Source: Flavobacterium gelidilacus DSM 15343
GTDB lineage: Bacteria > Bacteroidota > Bacteroidia > Flavobacteriales > Flavobacteriaceae
Length of the DNA: 64,000 nt
Reading direction: 5' to 3'
Assembly: GCF_000422685.1 (NCBI RefSeq)
Contig: NZ_AUGN01000011.1
Span: 92,762-156,761, forward strand
Below the pieces are notes generated by a model. The model saw nothing but the letters and a program-made list of their open reading frames with translations. It did no database searches and was not told the origin of the DNA. Made by a program: the position numbers and the translations under genes. Of the stretch, positions 61,695 to 64,000 are shown one piece after another (position 1 is the stretch's first letter; each line of letters begins with the position of its first letter).

Positions 61695-61702
61695 CAAATT
61701 TA
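61695..61702 (-). promoter_or_regulatory. -7 element of the nifU-like gene
   Basis: On the minus strand TAAATTTG fits TAnnTTTG, 19 bases before the start codon. No clear TTG is seen at the usual distance. It lies back to back with the adhesin promoter element. Confidence 0.5.
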
Positions 61703-61726
61703 CTAAACTTATTTGCATTCTTTGTT

Positions 61727-61734
61727 TATATTTG
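61727..61734 (+). promoter_or_regulatory. -7 element of the adhesin gene
   Basis: TATATTTG fits TAnnTTTG, 40 bases before ATG 61775. The TTTG at 61712-61715 is too close to be a good -33 element. Confidence 0.5.
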
Positions 61735-61774
61735 ATTTTTAAAACAAACAATTTTTCTGGTATAATTCCATTTT

Positions 61775-64000
61775 ATGATGAAAAAAATTACGTTATTATT
61801 TATATTATTTTCTGCTTTTGTTGGTTTTTCACAAGCTATAACTGTAAATCCTGCTGCTGCTGGTAGTGGTGCAGGTTCAGTTCAAGATATAGTTCAAAAT
61901 ATATTAATTAACTCTCCTTGTGCTCAAGTATCTAATTTTCAAACACAAGGTCTTTGTGGTGTTGGTAGCTTTGGTTACACAGGGTCAAACTTTGGTTTTG
62001 CCGGTGGAATGATTTTGAGAAACGGAAATGTTAATTTCTCATCAGGTCAATATTCAGGCAACAATATTTCATCTGTCTGTTCAAACTTAGGTGATGCAGA
62101 ATTGTTAGCAATTAGTCAAGCAAATGGTAATACAGGTGTCCTTACGGATGTTTCTTTTATTAAATTTAATTTTACTCCATTAACAGATAGTTTTAGTTTT
62201 AATTTTATTTTTGCTTCAAATGAATATGGTACATATCAATGCGATTATTCTGATGTATTTGCTTTTATACTTACAGATTTAACAACTGGAATTTCAACAA
62301 ATCTTGCATTAATACCTGGTACTACTACACCTGTGTCTGTTACTAATGTGTGTGATACAGCTTTTAATACAACTTGTCCGTCTGTTAATCCAACTTTTTT
62401 TGACACTTACAACGTAGGTCTTCCTGCAGCTTCGACAGTTATGAATATGAAAGGTTATACTGTTGAAATGACAGCTTTTGCAAATGTAATTCCAAATAAT
62501 TCATATAGTATTAAATTAGCAATCGGAGATTATGGTCCAACGTTTCCTGATAGTGGTTGGGATTCAGCTGTTTTTATAGAAGCGGGTAGTTTTAATGTTG
62601 GTACTGCAAATTTATCTTATCCTGTTGGAGTTGGCATTGAAACTTCTGACATGACTATTGCCAATGGTTTAGCTCCTTGTCCTGGAGATATAAGAGTGTT
62701 AGATACAGGTTTAAATCCAGCTAGTTATAACTTTGAATGGACTCTTGATGGAAATGTCCTTACTTCAGAAACAGGTCCAACACTTTCAGTTAGCAGCCCA
62801 GGTGTTTATTGTGTTAATGCTAGTAATGTTGGAAGTGGCGGGAATTGTTCTCAAATAGATTGTATTACAGTTGAGTATCAACCTGGCTTTGTAATTAATA
62901 ACAATCCAAACAATTTGTTTAGTTGTGACAACAATTTTGATTTAAGCGAAAATTCTGTAACTATTTTAAATGGTTTAGATCCTTTTACTTATGATGTTTT
63001 GTTTTATGCAACTATGCAAAATGCCATCGATAATATAAGCCAAATTCCAGCACTCCAAACTACTACAGCAACAGTAACAACTTTTTATGTAAGAGTTGAG
63101 ACCTTTGGAAATACTTGTGCTCAAATTACTCAATTTGATGCTGTAGTTTCTCCATGTCAAGCTAGTTCACCACCAGACATGATTGTCTGTGACGATATTA
63201 CTAATAATGGAACTGAAACGTTTAATTTGACAACTCAAAATGCAGCAGTTTTGGGAGGTTTAACTGCGTCTGATTTTACAATAACTTATCATTTAGATCA
63301 AGCTGGAGCTGATGCAAATAATAATTTAGCTTTGCCAGCTACAGCCTACGTAGGAGGACCAAATCAAGTGATTTATGTCCGCATGGAAAGCAATGCAAAT
63401 CCTGCCCAATATAGCACTACTTCATTTAATTTAATAGTAAATGCATTACCGACAGCAGCTATTGGTGCAAGTACAATTTGCTCTGGTCAAACTGCTACTG
63501 TAACAATTAGTGGAACACCTGGGGCTACTGTTAGTTATTTAGATTATTTAGGAGCTACACAAACTGTTGTTTTAAACAGTTCAGGTTCGGCAACAGTTAC
63601 TACACCTGTTTTAACTTCAAATGCTACTTACTCTTTAGTTGACGTAACTTCAGTTGAAAATTGTACACGAGCTGTAAACGGAACAGCCACCGTAACAATT
63701 AATCCATTACCAACGGTTTCAATTTCGACTACTACACCTTCTATATGTTCAGGTACCTCTGCTACTATAGATTTTGCAGGAACGGCAAATGCTACGATTA
63801 CTTACACGATTGATGGAGTTTCTAGTACGATTGTATTAGATGGATCAGGAAATGCTTCGGTAAGTTCTACTGCAACATCAACGTATTGTTTAGTGGGTGC
63901 TGCTTCAAATTCGACACCAGTTTGTACTCAAGCTTTTACGGATTGTGTTACTATTACAGTAATTCCTTTACCAACGGCTTCTATCACTGGAGATACAATT
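61775..64000 (+). CDS. Large choice-of-anchor L adhesin-like protein, 3'-truncated by window edge
   Basis: The frame is open from ATG 61775 to the window end (at least 742 codons). A signal peptide (MMKKITLLFILFSAFVGFSQ; the second ATG is equally possible) is followed by a choice-of-anchor L domain: GSGAGSVQDIVQNIL, CSNLGDAELLAISQ, FNFIFASNEYGTYQC, DVFAFILTD, and IAIGDYGPTFPDSGWDSAVFIEAGSF-like text to about 280. Cysteine-paired immunoglobulin-like modules follow. From about residue 558, units begin with L-P-T and contain I-C-S-G; two successive unit starts are each exactly 87 residues apart. Such proteins are usually T9SS cargo with a type B sorting domain at the end, which would lie outside the window. 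Confidence 0.9.
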   Translation, partial: MMKKITLLFILFSAFVGFSQAITVNPAAAGSGAGSVQDIVQNILINSPCAQVSNFQTQGLCGVGSFGYTGSNFGFAGGMILRNGNVNFSSGQYSGNNISSVCSNLGDAELLAISQANGNTGVLTDVSFIKFNFTPLTDSFSFNFIFASNEYGTYQCDYSDVFAFILTDLTTGISTNLALIPGTTTPVSVTNVCDTAFNTTCPSVNPTFFDTYNVGLPAASTVMNMKGYTVEMTAFANVIPNNSYSIKLAIGDYGPTFPDSGWDSAVFIEAGSFNVGTANLSYPVGVGIETSDMTIANGLAPCPGDIRVLDTGLNPASYNFEWTLDGNVLTSETGPTLSVSSPGVYCVNASNVGSGGNCSQIDCITVEYQPGFVINNNPNNLFSCDNNFDLSENSVTILNGLDPFTYDVLFYATMQNAIDNISQIPALQTTTATVTTFYVRVETFGNTCAQITQFDAVVSPCQASSPPDMIVCDDITNNGTETFNLTTQNAAVLGGLTASDFTITYHLDQAGADANNNLALPATAYVGGPNQVIYVRMESNANPAQYSTTSFNLIVNALPTAAIGASTICSGQTATVTISGTPGATVSYLDYLGATQTVVLNSSGSATVTTPVLTSNATYSLVDVTSVENCTRAVNGTATVTINPLPTVSISTTTPSICSGTSATIDFAGTANATITYTIDGVSSTIVLDGSGNASVSSTATSTYCLVGAASNSTPVCTQAFTDCVTITVIPLPTASITGDTI
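63446..64000 (+). repeat. 87-residue (261-base) tandem modules of the adhesin
   Basis: Module starts L-P-T occur at bases 63446, 63707 and 63968, exactly 261 bases apart each time. The protein pattern is shared (I-C-S-G near the start, a middle T-V/S-Y-x-D strand, final V-T-I-x-P), but the DNA has diverged. The third unit is cut by the window edge. Confidence 0.85.

Noticed and set aside
62975..63160. Minus-strand open frame within the adhesin
   Set aside because: It is antisense to the long open adhesin frame, and its cysteine- and serine-rich product has no family features.
1..64000. CRISPR arrays, insertion sequences, phage genes, rRNA
   Set aside because: I saw no regularly spaced repeats, transposase or integrase motifs, terminal inverted repeats or rRNA-like sequence anywhere in the window.

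Overview
The window is a contiguous chromosomal segment from a member of the Bacteroidota, most likely a Flavobacterium or a close relative. Four things point there. The DNA is strongly AT-rich. Promoters repeatedly match the Bacteroidota primary-sigma pattern (TTG, about 19 bases, TAnnTTTG). The gene families are diagnostic: SprA of the type IX secretion system (T9SS), a RemB-like gliding protein, alternative complex III, DUF2723, and choice-of-anchor L and type B sorting domains. Gene order around sprA is as I remember it in F. johnsoniae. I see no insertion sequence, phage integrase, CRISPR array or rRNA. No gene-free stretch exceeds 300 bases. The first and last genes run off the window edges.

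Layout. 0-8 kb: end of a metallophosphoesterase, a tail-fibre-like surface protein, a cysteine-free thioredoxin, a polysaccharide deacetylase, a large DUF2723 GT-C membrane protein, tRNA-Gln(TTG) and a universal stress protein. 8-13 kb: rimP-nusA-infB behind a leader hairpin with a T-run. 13-15.5 kb: a haem-type TonB-dependent receptor and a SPOR-like protein, transcribed leftward. 15.6-27 kb: an eight-gene respiratory operon, actABCDEF followed by coxB and coxA. 27-31.5 kb: ruvB, a cytochrome P450 and a T9SS type B cargo protein. 31.6-47 kb: maeB, ruvA, sprA, gcvH, a VanZ-like protein, two tonB-like genes, deoC and remB. 47-52.2 kb: haem o synthase, two cox3 genes, cox4, a cysteine-free Sco-like protein, Sco1, DUF420 and a small CxxC membrane protein. 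52-64 kb: DUF4403 lipoprotein, TolC and HlyD proteins, tsaB, MscS channel, dodecin, PiT transporter with a PhoU-like tail, NifU protein with a duplicated N-terminal domain, and the start of a large repetitive choice-of-anchor L adhesin.

How they work together. Two clusters build one respiratory chain. The 15.6-27 kb operon encodes the quinol:cytochrome c oxidoreductase (ACIII) and the oxidase core (CoxA, CoxB). The 47-52 kb cluster encodes haem o synthesis, subunits III and IV and copper-site assembly factors. A second theme is the cell envelope: SprA is the T9SS outer-membrane translocon, two genes encode candidate T9SS cargo, RemB belongs to gliding motility, and TonB proteins energise receptors such as the one at 12.8-15 kb.

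Most genes are core genes with recognisable families. The less ordinary signals are: a terminator-like leader ahead of rimP-nusA-infB; a shared C-E-x9-C-F signature in three neighbouring TonB-like domains, one of them fused to the RemB barrel; two thioredoxin-fold proteins without any cysteine; a four-copy heptanucleotide repeat inside a small membrane-protein gene; a six-haem ActA; a His-rich loop in ActF; several TTG starts; and an exact 87-residue repeat period in the adhesin at the right edge. I did not find a clearly novel multi-gene system.
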